A stretch of DNA of 64,000 bases from Cephaloticoccus sp. (GTDB taxonomy: Bacteria > Verrucomicrobiota > Verrucomicrobiia > Opitutales > Opitutaceae): positions 51,162 to 115,161 of the forward strand of contig JAURHD010000010.1 in assembly GCA_030833445.1 (NCBI GenBank). Reading direction: 5' to 3'. Position 1 is the first letter of the stretch; every line of letters begins with the position of its first letter. The notes beneath the pieces are model-generated. The model searched no databases, had not been told where the DNA came from, and saw only the letters and a list, made by a program, of their open reading frames with translations. The position numbers and the translations under genes are program-made. Positions 9,521 to 18,573 of the stretch are shown here, piece after piece.

Positions 9521-10084
9521 TCAGGCGTTGAAAGTTTCGTGACTGGCGCCGCTGCGCATGAGCACCTGGGCCAGGGCCGCGCGAGCGCGCAGGATATCGG
9601 TTTTTACCTTGCTGAGTGAAACGCGGAGTTTTTTAGCAATCTCGTCGTAGGGCATTTCTTCAAAATGAAAGAGGACCAGTGGCACGCGTTGGTGTTCGGG
9701 TAATTCCTCAAGGGCCCGTTCCACCCATTCCCGGCGTTCGCCGGAATCGAGTTCACCCAGGAAGTTTTCCGGGGAAGCAAATTCCACCTCCGGGGCATCG
9801 CTGTCGTCCGCCGCATCACCATGCCGGGTGAATTCCGAGAAAAAGCGCCAGCGATTGCGGTATCGCGTCAAATGATTAAGCGAAAGGTTGGTCGTGACGG
9901 TTTTCAGCCAGCCACCGGCGGTGGGGCTGGTCTGCAAATCATCGAACCGCTCATACGCCTTCAGAAAAACCTCTTGGGAGATGTCCTCCGCCTGCGCCTC
10001 GTTACCGACAAGGCGGACCGCCGTGGAGAAGACCATATTCTGATAGTTGCGCATAAACGTGGTGAAATCGATCGGGGTGATCAT
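9521..10084 (-). CDS. ECF-family RNA polymerase sigma factor
   Basis: Sigma-70 family regulator of the extracytoplasmic-function type, 187 residues. Region 2 is in residues ~10-75 (AEDISQEVFLKAYERFDDLQ) and region 4 in ~125-175 (LPEHQRVPLVLFHFEEMPYDEIA followed by the helix VSLSKVKTDILRARAAL). An acidic spacer lies between. AGAGGGG just upstream of ATG 10084 is a plausible ribosome binding site. It heads an operon with a membrane anti-sigma candidate and the RDD protein. Such operons are usually autoregulated, but I cannot identify a promoter. Confidence 0.9.
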   Translation of the reverse strand: MITPIDFTTFMRNYQNMVFSTAVRLVGNEAQAEDISQEVFLKAYERFDDLQTSPTAGGWLKTVTTNLSLNHLTRYRNRWRFFSEFTRHGDAADDSDAPEVEFASPENFLGELDSGERREWVERALEELPEHQRVPLVLFHFEEMPYDEIAKKLRVSLSKVKTDILRARAALAQVLMRSGASHETFNA

Positions 10085-10340
10085 CCCCTCTGGGTTAGTT
10101 TACACTGGAGTTTCATCGTTCATGCCCAGAACACGGCCCGTGCCGCAAAGTCGCAGAAATCTGTATGACACGAACTTCGGCCCACGCCAAGCTTTGTAAA
10201 TCAGCCCCGTATCGGGTGTTACAAACTGGCTTAAACCATGGGCTTACTCGGGCGATAAGTCGGTATTCAACTCCGCCGAGGCTCTGGGTCCCTCTTGCCA
10301 AAAGCGAACCGGACAGGAATTGTGTCATAAATTAGTCATT

Positions 10341-13322
10341 ATGCCCTCCTTTCTTATCCCGGACCCCAAAATTGAATCGGCCATTCTAGCCAAGGGCCAG
10401 CAGCTCTTCGAGTTGATGGAACAACAGCCCACGCCGGCTCTTTTTTCCAAAAAAGGAGCCTACGCTCGCTTGATGGATTGGTCCATGAAGGACCCCGCCT
10501 TCAAAACCCAACTGTTCCGTTTTGTCGATGTCCTGCCTACCCTCGGCACCTCCGCCGAAATCGTGCGCCATCTGCAGGAATATCTGGGCGACAAGGCCGT
10601 CGCCCTCAAGCCCGCCTTGAAAGCCGGACTGGCAGCCTCGTCCTTCGCCCCGGCCCTCGTAGCCACGCCGGTCAAGGCGCAGATCGTCGATATGGCCAGT
10701 CAGTTTGTGGCCGGCGAAGACGGCGCGGACCTGATCAAGCAAATCAAACGCAACGCCAAGCAGGGCATAGCCACGACGATTGATCTGCTGGGCGAAACCG
10801 TGGTGAGCAGCGCCGAGGCCGACGCCTTTCTTCAACGTAATCTCGATATCCTCGATTCCGTATCGAAACACTTTCGTCAGGAAACCACCCCTTGCTTCAG
10901 TGACTTGGGGATGGATGGCGCACTGCCACGACTCAATCTTTCGGTGAAGGTTTCCGCGCTCACGCCCGATGTGCATCCCGCCGATCCGGAAAATTCCATC
11001 GCCGCATTGAAGGAACGGCTACGCCCGATTTTGCGGCGCGCCAAGGAGGTTGGCGCACTAATCAATTTCGACATGGAAAGCTACAAGCTCAAGGACCTTA
11101 CCTTGGCCTTGTTCAAATCCATCTTTGAGGAGGAAGAATTCCGCCAAGCTCCCGCCATCGGCATCGCATTGCAGGCCTACCTGCGCGACTGTGAGCAGGA
11201 CCTGGGCGCTCTGATTACTTGGGCCCGCCAGCAGCAGCGTCGCCTCAATGTTCGTCTCGTGAAGGGCGCCTACTGGGACTATGAAACCATCATTGCGCAG
11301 CAGCGCGACTGGCCAGTCCCGGTCTGGAGCAAGAAACCGGAATCAGACGCGAACTTTGAAAAGCTTACCCGGCTGTTGCTGGAAAACATCGACATCGTCA
11401 CGCCCAACTTCGCCTCGCACAACGTGCGTTCCTGCGCCCACGCGATCGCCCAAGCCGAGCAACTCGGCATCGATCCGCGCGCCTACGAATTCCAGGCGCT
11501 CTACGGCATGGCGGATGAGTTGAAGCTTTCGTTGATCAAAATGGGGCATCGCGTGCGCGAGTATTGCGCGATTGGCGAACTGCTGCCCGGCATGGCCTAC
11601 CTCGTGCGTCGCCTGTTGGAGAACACTTCCAACGAAGGTTTTCTGCGCATCAAAAACATGGGCGAGGCCACCAAGGAGACACTGCTCGCCAATCCCGCGA
11701 ATCAGATCGCCGCCGCTCCTGCGCCAATGGAACGCAAGCCGCGGCCCAGCGGCGCATTCGTTAATGCCGCCAATACGGATTATTCCCAAACGAAGAATCG
11801 CGAGAGCCAGCGCGCCGCCCTGACCGCCTACACCGCAATGCTGGGCCGAAAATATCCCCTGGTCATAGCCGGACAAAAAATTGCCGATCGCGACTACGTG
11901 CCTTCGGTCAATCCCGCCCGGCCTGATCAAGTTGTGGGTGCGTGGGCTCGCGCCACCATCGCCGACGCCGACGCTGCGGTTGCCGCCGCCAAAACCGCGT
12001 TTCCTGCTTGGTCAGCCAAATCCGTCGAGGATCGTGCCGCGGTGCTGGAACGCGCCGCAGACCTGATGGAGACACGTCGGATGGAATTGAATGCGCTCCT
12101 CATTCTGGAAGCCGGCAAGCCCTGGGTTGAGGCCGATGGGGATGTCTCCGAGGCGATTGATTTCTGCCGCTTTTACGCCGTGGAAATGCGCAAGCTCGCT
12201 CTTCCCACGATCACGCAACCGGTGCCGGGAGAGCGCTGCACCCAATCTTGGACCGCGCGTGGGGTTGGCGTCGCCATTGCACCGTGGAATTTCCCTTTGG
12301 CCATCCTGACTGGTTTGGTCGTCGCCCCTATGGTCGCCGGCAACACGGTGATTATGAAACCGGCGGAACAAACCTCGGTGATCGGCGCGACCCTGATGGA
12401 CATATTGGTCGAAGCAGGATTACCCGCCGGGGTCGTCAATTTTCTACCGGGCCTGGGCGAAGACGTCGGGGCGCATTTGGTGGCGCACAAGCACGTTGAC
12501 TTCATTGCCTTCACCGGTTCGCGCGCGGTTGGCTGCCACATTTGGGAAACCGCCGGCCGGACCAAACCCGGACAGCAAAACTTGAAAAAAGTAGTCTGCG
12601 AAATGGGCGGGAAAAATGCCCTGATCATCGATACCGATGCCGATCTCGATGAGGCCATCCCGGCCGCACTTTACAGTGCCTTTGGGTTCAGTGGCCAAAA
12701 ATGCTCCGCCTTGTCGCGACTGATCGTGCTCGACGGGGTCTACGATCAATTCGTCGAACGCTTCACCTCCGCGTGCCCGGCTATCCCGGTGGGCGACCCG
12801 GCCTTGCCTGGCACCATCATCGGGCCGGTCATCGACGCCGACGCGAAATCCAAGATCCTCGGCATGATCGAGCACGGCAAGAAGGAGGCGCGCCTCGTCT
12901 GGCAGGGACAAGCTCCCACGGAAGGTTATTTTGTTCCACCCACCGTCTTTGCGGATGCCAAGCCCACCGCCGCCATCGCGCGCGAAGAAATCTTCGGTCC
13001 TGTAGTCGCCATTCTACGCGCTAAAAATCTGGACGAGGCATTCGCCATGGTGAACGGCACGGATTACGCCCTGACCGGCGGGTTGTTCTCACGCAGTCCC
13101 AAGGCGCTGGAACGCGCACGGCAGGAATTGTTGGTCGGAAATCTTTATCTCAATCGAGCGATTACCGGAGCCATCGTGGAGCGACATCCCTTCGGTGGGT
13201 TCAAGATGTCAGGCGGTGGCACCAAGGCTGGCGGCAAAGAGTATCTGCAAAATTTTCTCTTTCCTCGGGTCGTGGTGGAAAATGTCATGCGCCGTGGATT
13301 CACACCGGCCGAAGACAACTGA
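10341..13322 (+). CDS. putA: Bifunctional proline dehydrogenase / glutamate-semialdehyde dehydrogenase PutA
   Basis: Oxidises proline to P5C with FAD and then glutamate semialdehyde to glutamate with NAD. The N-terminal half carries the proline dehydrogenase barrel, with VSALTPDVHPADPEN, NFDMESYKLKDL and RLVKGAYWDYE visible between residues ~190 and 320. The C-terminal half is an aldehyde dehydrogenase (about 510-980) with APWNFPLAI, FTGSRAVG and the catalytic cysteine Cys788 in SGQKCS. No ribbon-helix-helix DNA-binding domain is present, so this is a non-autoregulatory PutA of about 993 residues. I chose the ATG at 10341 because the upstream in-frame ATG at 10320 adds only seven residues. 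Confidence 0.95.
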   Translation: MPSFLIPDPKIESAILAKGQQLFELMEQQPTPALFSKKGAYARLMDWSMKDPAFKTQLFRFVDVLPTLGTSAEIVRHLQEYLGDKAVALKPALKAGLAASSFAPALVATPVKAQIVDMASQFVAGEDGADLIKQIKRNAKQGIATTIDLLGETVVSSAEADAFLQRNLDILDSVSKHFRQETTPCFSDLGMDGALPRLNLSVKVSALTPDVHPADPENSIAALKERLRPILRRAKEVGALINFDMESYKLKDLTLALFKSIFEEEEFRQAPAIGIALQAYLRDCEQDLGALITWARQQQRRLNVRLVKGAYWDYETIIAQQRDWPVPVWSKKPESDANFEKLTRLLLENIDIVTPNFASHNVRSCAHAIAQAEQLGIDPRAYEFQALYGMADELKLSLIKMGHRVREYCAIGELLPGMAYLVRRLLENTSNEGFLRIKNMGEATKETLLANPANQIAAAPAPMERKPRPSGAFVNAANTDYSQTKNRESQRAALTAYTAMLGRKYPLVIAGQKIADRDYVPSVNPARPDQVVGAWARATIADADAAVAAAKTAFPAWSAKSVEDRAAVLERAADLMETRRMELNALLILEAGKPWVEADGDVSEAIDFCRFYAVEMRKLALPTITQPVPGERCTQSWTARGVGVAIAPWNFPLAILTGLVVAPMVAGNTVIMKPAEQTSVIGATLMDILVEAGLPAGVVNFLPGLGEDVGAHLVAHKHVDFIAFTGSRAVGCHIWETAGRTKPGQQNLKKVVCEMGGKNALIIDTDADLDEAIPAALYSAFGFSGQKCSALSRLIVLDGVYDQFVERFTSACPAIPVGDPALPGTIIGPVIDADAKSKILGMIEHGKKEARLVWQGQAPTEGYFVPPTVFADAKPTAAIAREEIFGPVVAILRAKNLDEAFAMVNGTDYALTGGLFSRSPKALERARQELLVGNLYLNRAITGAIVERHPFGGFKMSGGGTKAGGKEYLQNFLFPRVVVENVMRRGFTPAEDN

Positions 13323-13385
13323 TCGCCGAGTCGTCCGACGAAGAATGTTTTGCAACCAAGGGTTATTCCAAGGTGTCTTGAAATC

Positions 13386-13889
13386 GTGGACTATCTGATC
13401 TGGAGCTGCACCGTCTTGTTGATGTTGGTCGGACTCATCGGCTGCATCGTGCCGATGTTGCCGGGCACTACGTTCATCCTGCTTGGCGTGCTCCTGCAAA
13501 AGCTTCTCCTGCCCCTCACCTTGGGCTGGAGCGTAGTCGGTTGGATTACCGCGATCTGGGCGTTGTCGGTAATTGCTGATTTCCTCGGCATCCTGATCGG
13601 AGCCCGACTTTTTGGTGGTTCCAAATGGGGCATGTCAGGCGCGACTGGCGGAGCGCTAATCGGAATGTTCTTTTCTCTACCAGCACTTCTACTGGGCACA
13701 TTCCTGGGAGCCGTGGCCGCAGAAAAATTTGGCGCCAAAAAATCCCATCAAGATTCGCTGCGTTCTGGAGTTGGCGCCACGGCTGGTTTTTTGCTGTCCA
13801 CTTTCGCGCGACTGGCCTGTGCGTTTGTGATGATCCTACTTTTCTGGGTAGCGGTGCTGACCCGGGTCACAGAAATTCCCACCCTCTGA
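13386..13889 (+). CDS. DUF456-type integral membrane protein
   Basis: A hydrophobic protein of about 167 residues with four or five predicted membrane segments and the Pro/Gly-rich signature GCIVPMLPGTTFILLGVLL near its start, typical of DUF456 proteins. The glycine-rich middle (GGSKWGMSGATGGALIGMFF) also fits. Function unknown. The GTG at 13386 places the start just before the first membrane helix; an upstream in-frame ATG at 13350 would add twelve hydrophilic residues. It follows putA by 63 bases and may be co-transcribed. Confidence 0.75.
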   Translation: MDYLIWSCTVLLMLVGLIGCIVPMLPGTTFILLGVLLQKLLLPLTLGWSVVGWITAIWALSVIADFLGILIGARLFGGSKWGMSGATGGALIGMFFSLPALLLGTFLGAVAAEKFGAKKSHQDSLRSGVGATAGFLLSTFARLACAFVMILLFWVAVLTRVTEIPTL

Positions 13890-13928
13890 AACTAACCTTC
13901 AGTGCCAACAACCACCAATCGGTTGATA

Positions 13929-14789
13929 TTACCGGGCCGGTGCATCGATCAGTTGGCGGGCGGGCAGGGGCACGGTCGGCGAGGCGACGATTTCATCCAG
14001 AATCTTCGGATCAACCCCATGCCGTGTAGCAAACAACAATGCATTGGTCCAAGCGGCCGCTTGCGCTGGTTCGGCACTCAACTGGCGCCGGGCCAGCTTC
14101 GCCATATCCATCATCCGTCCATGGGCCAAGATGCTTTGAAACCACGCCCGGGCAATATCACTGCGCTTTTCCGGATGCAGTTCCATTTGCTGCTGATATA
14201 GTCGATCCGTTTGGGTGGGACTGCCGGCTTGGTGAAATTGAGCCAGCATCATGGCAACTTCGTAATGCTTGGGGTTGAGTTCGTGGGCGATACTGAGCGA
14301 TTGGATCGCTTCTCGCACCTGACCCGCCGCATATTTGGCGCGCGCCTGTTCGATAAACAAATCCGCCCGCACACCCTTCAGCTCTTGCCAAGCTGGGGGC
14401 CAGATAATCTGCCGGACACTCACTTGATAGCCGATGTAGTGCATGCCGCCAAAGGCCATGGCCGCCAGGATAAGATACCCAACCGTCAGGCCAGAGCCGT
14501 AGTAGCCGAAGGCCCGGCCCCAGAAAGGCCTCACTTCGGACGCGTTCACACTGCATACCCAGGTCCCTTTTTCATGCTGCTTCAGCAACGGGCAGATCCG
14601 CTTGAAACGCGCCGGCCGGTTCCAGCCCATGCAGGCCTCGCAGCCGGTTTTCATCGCGACACCGGAATCGCTGGTATTGTGACACGGCGGGACCCCACGG
14701 GCCCCGCGAAGACGAAAGATGGTCTTGCGCGTGTTCCAATAGAACAACGCCCAAACCATATTGATAATATCGCCGAGCCAGCCTTTCAC
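13929..14789 (-). CDS. Cysteine-rich, TPR-like membrane protein of unknown function
   Basis: About 286 residues from a GTG start (ATG at 14759 is the alternative). Residues ~36-79 hold five cysteines in a PPC-x14-CEAC-x12-C-x11-C pattern that could bind a metal. One hydrophobic segment follows (about 97-115), and the C-terminal 160 residues look like TPR-type helical repeats (AKYAAGQVREAIQSLSIAHELNPKH spans one unit at about 152-176). I do not recognise a named family. The gene lies downstream of pckG on the same strand after an 86-base gap and converges with the DUF456 gene. Confidence 0.65.
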   Translation of the reverse strand: MKGWLGDIINMVWALFYWNTRKTIFRLRGARGVPPCHNTSDSGVAMKTGCEACMGWNRPARFKRICPLLKQHEKGTWVCSVNASEVRPFWGRAFGYYGSGLTVGYLILAAMAFGGMHYIGYQVSVRQIIWPPAWQELKGVRADLFIEQARAKYAAGQVREAIQSLSIAHELNPKHYEVAMMLAQFHQAGSPTQTDRLYQQQMELHPEKRSDIARAWFQSILAHGRMMDMAKLARRQLSAEPAQAAAWTNALLFATRHGVDPKILDEIVASPTVPLPARQLIDAPAR

Positions 14790-14875
14790 ATTGGGGTATT
14801 ACCGGGCAAAGCAAAGGCCGGCAAGCTAACTCCCAAGGAGACTATAAATGTGATCTAACCGGGCAGCAATTCTAA

Positions 14876-16702
14876 CTACATCCGGCAGATCAGCAGTTCG
14901 CGTTCGAACATCATTTCCTTGGGGAGTGCGGTATGCAGGTCGATGAAGAGTTCCTCGTGGCCGAGGATCTCCGCGCGCCAGCCGGCGCGATCGAAGGCCT
15001 GCAATTCCTCGAACTTCTCCTGGGAAAATTTCATCCCGGTCCAATCGATGTCCTTGTAACGCGGGACCCAGCCGATTGGAGTTTCCTGGGCGCGGCCACC
15101 GGCCCGCACCCGGTCGAAGATCCATTTCAGCACGCGCATATTTTCCGAGAATCCCGGCCACATGAATTTGCCGTCGGCATCCTTGCGGAACCAGTTCACG
15201 TGGAAAATGCGTGGGGTCTCGCTCAGCTTGCGCTGCATCCCGATCCAGTGGCGGAAGTAATCGCCCATGTGGTAACCGCAAAACGGCAGCATCGCCATCG
15301 GATCACGGCGGACCTTGCCGATCGTGCCTGCGGCCGCGGCCGTCATTTCCGATCCCATCGTCGCTCCAATGTAAACGCCGCTCGACCAATTGAACGCCTG
15401 ATAAACCAACGGCATGGTGCGAGCCCGTCGGCCACCAAATACAATTGCGTGAATCGGCACGCCATCCGGGCTTTCCCAATCAGCATCCATGGTCGGGCAC
15501 TGGCTCGCCGGCGCCGTGAAGCGCGCATTGGGATGCGCCGCCTTGGCGCCAGTTTTCTTGGCCAGGGCCGGAGTCCAGTCGCGACCCTGCCAGTCAATCG
15601 CGTGTTTTGGCGGCTCGTCCGTCATGCCCTCCCACCACACCCCGCCATCGTCGGTCAGTGCGCAATTGGTGAAGATCGTGTTCTTCGCCAGGGTCTTCAT
15701 TGCATTCGAGTTGGTCTTGTTACCCGTGCCTGGGGCGACCCCGAAGAAACCCGCCTCGGGATTGATCGCCCGTAACCGCCCGTTGGCGTCCGGCTTGATC
15801 CAGGCAATGTCGTCACCGACCGTCGTGACCTTCCACCCCTGTTTCTTAAAATGCGACGGGGGAATCAGCATCGCAAAGTTGGTCTTGCCGCAGGCGCTGG
15901 GGAAGGCCGCCGCAATGTAGTGTTTGTGACCCTCAGGGTCCTGGACCCCGAGAATGAGCATGTGCTCGGCCATCCAGCCTTCGTCCCGGGCCATGTTGGA
16001 GGCAATGCGCAGCGCAAAACATTTTTTACCGAGCAAGGCGTTGCCGCCGTAACCCGAACCAAAACTCCAGATCTCGCGCGACTCCGGAAAGTGCACGATA
16101 TATTTCTCCTTGTTGCACGGCCACGGCACATCCTTCGCCCCCGGTTTGAGGGGCGCACCGACGGAGTGCACGCAGGGCACGACGCGTTTGAAATCCTTGT
16201 CGATCAGCTCGAACACCGGTTTGCCGATACGCGCCATGATGCGCATGTTGACGACCGCGTAAGCCGAGTCGGTGAGCTGCACGCCGATCTGCGACATCGG
16301 CGAACCGAGCGGACCCATGCTGAACGGCAACACATACATCGTGCGACCCTGCATGCAGCCAGTGAAGAGACCCTTGAGGGTCTTGCGCATCGCAAAGGGA
16401 TCGACCCAATTGTTGGTCGGCCCCGCCGCTTCCTTCGAAAGCGAACAGATATACGTGCGGTCCTCGACGCGCGCCACATCGCTGGCATCTGAACGCGCCA
16501 AATGACAACCCGGCCATTTCTTTTGGTTCAGTTTGATAAACGTGCCCGACTTCACCATCCCCGCACACAAGGCATCATACTCCTCCTGCGAACCATCGAT
16601 CCAGTGCACCGCCTCCGGCTGGCATAGAGCGACCATTTTTTCGACCCATCGCAGTAAGTGCTTGTTGGTGCTCAAAGGGGTGGAGGCAGGAATCGTCTTC
16701 AT
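14876..16702 (-). CDS. pckG: Phosphoenolpyruvate carboxykinase (GTP)
   Basis: Converts oxaloacetate and GTP to phosphoenolpyruvate, GDP and carbon dioxide in gluconeogenesis. The 608-residue length and lack of the ATP-type signature identify the GTP class. The kinase-1 loop [13 protein letters not shown] contains the reactive Cys271 near the GTP and metal site, and [14 protein letters not shown] [14 protein letters not shown] follows. The C-terminal half contains [15 protein letters not shown] and the nucleotide-stacking region near [18 protein letters not shown]. The start at ATG 16702 is supported by the usual N-terminal length. With putA nearby it fits growth on amino acids, but there is no operon link. 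Confidence 0.95.
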   Translation of the reverse strand: MKTIPASTPLSTNKHLLRWVEKMVALCQPEAVHWIDGSQEEYDALCAGMVKSGTFIKLNQKKWPGCHLARSDASDVARVEDRTYICSLSKEAAGPTNNWVDPFAMRKTLKGLFTGCMQGRTMYVLPFSMGPLGSPMSQIGVQLTDSAYAVVNMRIMARIGKPVFELIDKDFKRVVPCVHSVGAPLKPGAKDVPWPCNKEKYIVHFPESREIWSFGSGYGGNALLGKKCFALRIASNMARDEGWMAEHMLILGVQDPEGHKHYIAAAFPSACGKTNFAMLIPPSHFKKQGWKVTTVGDDIAWIKPDANGRLRAINPEAGFFGVAPGTGNKTNSNAMKTLAKNTIFTNCALTDDGGVWWEGMTDEPPKHAIDWQGRDWTPALAKKTGAKAAHPNARFTAPASQCPTMDADWESPDGVPIHAIVFGGRRARTMPLVYQAFNWSSGVYIGATMGSEMTAAAAGTIGKVRRDPMAMLPFCGYHMGDYFRHWIGMQRKLSETPRIFHVNWFRKDADGKFMWPGFSENMRVLKWIFDRVRAGGRAQETPIGWVPRYKDIDWTGMKFSQEKFEELQAFDRAGWRAEILGHEELFIDLHTALPKEMMFERELLICRM

Positions 16703-16837
16703 AACATGAGCCTAACCCCGCCCCGCATGCACGTAAACCGCAAAGGCATAATCCCTTCCTGTAATAATACGCCCTCCCGTTACGTATTAGTTCCGTATGC
16801 CGTATAACCGACTATCGACAGAAGCCGGGTTCAAGGC

Positions 16838-17017
16838 ATGCTACGACTGATGATGAAATTGAGCATCTTCGTCGGGATGATGGCCGGCAGCTACATCGGC
16901 TGGTATTTGGGTGACGCCCTCGGCTGGGGATTCTGGGGCGCATTCATTTTGAGCGGCGTGGGTAGCATCGGCGGAGTCTTTGCGGGTTGGAAACTCGCCC
17001 TGAGGTTGGACCGCTGA
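16838..17017 (+). CDS. Small glycine-rich membrane protein (59 residues)
   Basis: A short open frame starting MLRLMMKLSIFVGMM and ending KLALRLDR. It contains two hydrophobic segments rich in glycine and tryptophan (GSYIGWYLGDALGWGFWG, then GVGSIGGVFAGW) with glycine-zipper-like spacing. The pattern is typical of real small inner-membrane proteins rather than chance. It stands alone, transcribed away from pckG and converging on the CDF transporter gene. Function unknown. The ribosome binding site is weak, as for many genes here. Confidence 0.55.
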   Translation: MLRLMMKLSIFVGMMAGSYIGWYLGDALGWGFWGAFILSGVGSIGGVFAGWKLALRLDR

Positions 17018-17048
17018 GTCCGATCAATCTTTACTCTTTATCTTAATC

Positions 17049-17079
17049 GTTCTCCTCGGATTCGTTTCTCCGTAGGAAC
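17049..17079. terminator. Imperfect hairpin between convergent genes
   Basis: GTTCTCCTCGG pairs with CCGTAGGAAC across a ten-base loop with small bulges, in the 94-base gap between two convergent genes. There is no strong U-run, so factor-independent termination is only possible. It is preceded by TTATCTTAATC, a string that recurs at 29404 next to another structured intergenic element. Confidence 0.3.
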
Positions 17080-17111
17080 AAGGTTTAAGAGAACGTGATA
17101 GAATCTGCAAC

Positions 17112-18020
17112 CTAGTCCGCCGGTTCGATATGCACGGCCACATCCGTGATCGCGGGTGTCCCCGATGCCATCAGCGTATCCTTCACCGCATGCGCAATAT
17201 CATGCCCCACCCGCACCGACAGTTCTCCGTGCACCCGCACGTGAATATCCACCAAGTGGCTGAGTCCGCTTTTGCGCACCCGGCACTTGTCAATCGCGGA
17301 CACTCCCGTGACGGATAATGCCAATTTCCGCACTTCGTTTTCCACTTCCGGGGCTACCGCCGTATCCATCACATCGCCCACCGCCCGGTTGAACATCGTC
17401 ACGCCATTCACCGCGATGACTACACAGGCCAGCAGCGCCGCCCAATCATCCGCCGCTTCATAACCCTTGCCGCCGACCAACGCGATGCTGATGCCAACAA
17501 AGGCGGCCGCCGAGGTCAGGGCATCCGAGTAATGATGAAACGCCTCGACGCCCAGCGCCGTGCTGCCGTGCTCGTCGCCGGCATGCGAGAGCCGGCGGGA
17601 AAACGAGAACTTGGTCGCCATGACCAGTGCGAGCACGATCAGGGTCGCCCAATGCGGCCCTTGATGCGGCGTGATGATCTCGTGCACGGCGTGCCAGCCG
17701 ATCCAGCCAGCCGCGACAAAGACAAAAAGCGCCACCGCCAGTGCAGCCAGTGGCTCGGCCTTGCCATGCCCATAAGGATGATCCTCATCCGGTGGTCGGC
17801 CCGCCACATGGAATCCGGCCCACACCAAGATCGAGGAAAACACATCAAGCAGCGATTCCACCCCATCGGCAATCAGTGCGTAGGTGTGTCCCAGAATGCC
17901 GCCGGCAAACTTCACCACCGCCAGCACCAGATTCAGGAAAATACCCCGCAATACCAGCCTGGCACTGGCGTAGGCGCGCTGCCGGTTGGCAGCATGAACA
18001 TCGGGGATTATCACGGACAC
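17112..18020 (-). CDS. Cation diffusion facilitator (CDF) family metal transporter
   Basis: Inner-membrane exporter for divalent metals such as zinc, iron or manganese by proton antiport. It has the CDF layout: six membrane segments in residues ~20-210 and a cytoplasmic C-terminal ferredoxin-like domain (about 215-300). Metal-site segments are ADGVESLLDVFSS in helix 2, the DHPYGHGKAEPLAA loop, and VEAFHHYSDALTS in helix 5. The start codon is GTG at 18020; no ATG is available nearby. Monocistronic. The metal cannot be told from sequence. Confidence 0.88.
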   Translation of the reverse strand: MSVIIPDVHAANRQRAYASARLVLRGIFLNLVLAVVKFAGGILGHTYALIADGVESLLDVFSSILVWAGFHVAGRPPDEDHPYGHGKAEPLAALAVALFVFVAAGWIGWHAVHEIITPHQGPHWATLIVLALVMATKFSFSRRLSHAGDEHGSTALGVEAFHHYSDALTSAAAFVGISIALVGGKGYEAADDWAALLACVVIAVNGVTMFNRAVGDVMDTAVAPEVENEVRKLALSVTGVSAIDKCRVRKSGLSHLVDIHVRVHGELSVRVGHDIAHAVKDTLMASGTPAITDVAVHIEPAD

Positions 18021-18106
18021 AGAGTGCTTGCTAAAGATTAGGGTAAACCGGCGCGAGGCCGTAATTGACCGCCAGCATCAGGGGGTTCATATAGCCATTC
18101 ACTTCC

Positions 18107-18562
18107 ATGGCCGGCCTCAACACCACCAACGCCGTCGATCCCGTAAAGCAGTTCTCGGTTTTCGCCGAAAACCGCGTCGGCCGGCTTTTTGATCTGACGG
18201 CACTGCTCAAGGAACACAACGTGCACATCATGGCTCTGACCGTGCTCGACACAACCGACAGCGCCATCATGCGCATGATCGTGGATGACCCGGACAAGGC
18301 CCGCGAGTTAATGGTGAACAATGATTTTCCCTACGTGGAGTGCGAAGTGCTCGTCGTGGAAGTGCCCAACGAGGCGCACCTCAAGAGTGTGCTGGCAGCT
18401 TTACTCGAGGCCGAGATCAACTTGCACTACGTCTATTCGTTTTTGAAGCGCCCCGGTGACAAACTGGCCTTGGCCCTAAACGTGGAAGAACCTGAAACCG
18501 CCGCGCAAGCGCTCAACGGCCGCGGCTTCAAGGTGCTGACCCACCACGACATCGCGCGGTGA
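18107..18562 (+). CDS. Tandem ACT-domain protein
   Basis: A 151-residue protein consisting of two ACT-like regulatory domains and nothing else: residues ~14-80 (QFSVFAENRVGRLFDLTALL) and ~82-150 (VLVVEVPNEAHLKSVLAALLEAEINLHY). ACT domains bind amino acids and regulate enzymes in trans or in cis; which ligand is bound here is not evident. It stands alone, divergent from the CDF gene and converging with the amidohydrolase gene (11-base gap). Confidence 0.8.
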   Translation: MAGLNTTNAVDPVKQFSVFAENRVGRLFDLTALLKEHNVHIMALTVLDTTDSAIMRMIVDDPDKARELMVNNDFPYVECEVLVVEVPNEAHLKSVLAALLEAEINLHYVYSFLKRPGDKLALALNVEEPETAAQALNGRGFKVLTHHDIAR

Positions 18563-18573
18563 GGACGGGTTGA

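Noticed and set aside
10113..10328. Small minus-strand frame in the gap between the sigma factor and putA
   Set aside because: No start context, no hydrophobic or conserved pattern; overlaps the putA upstream region.
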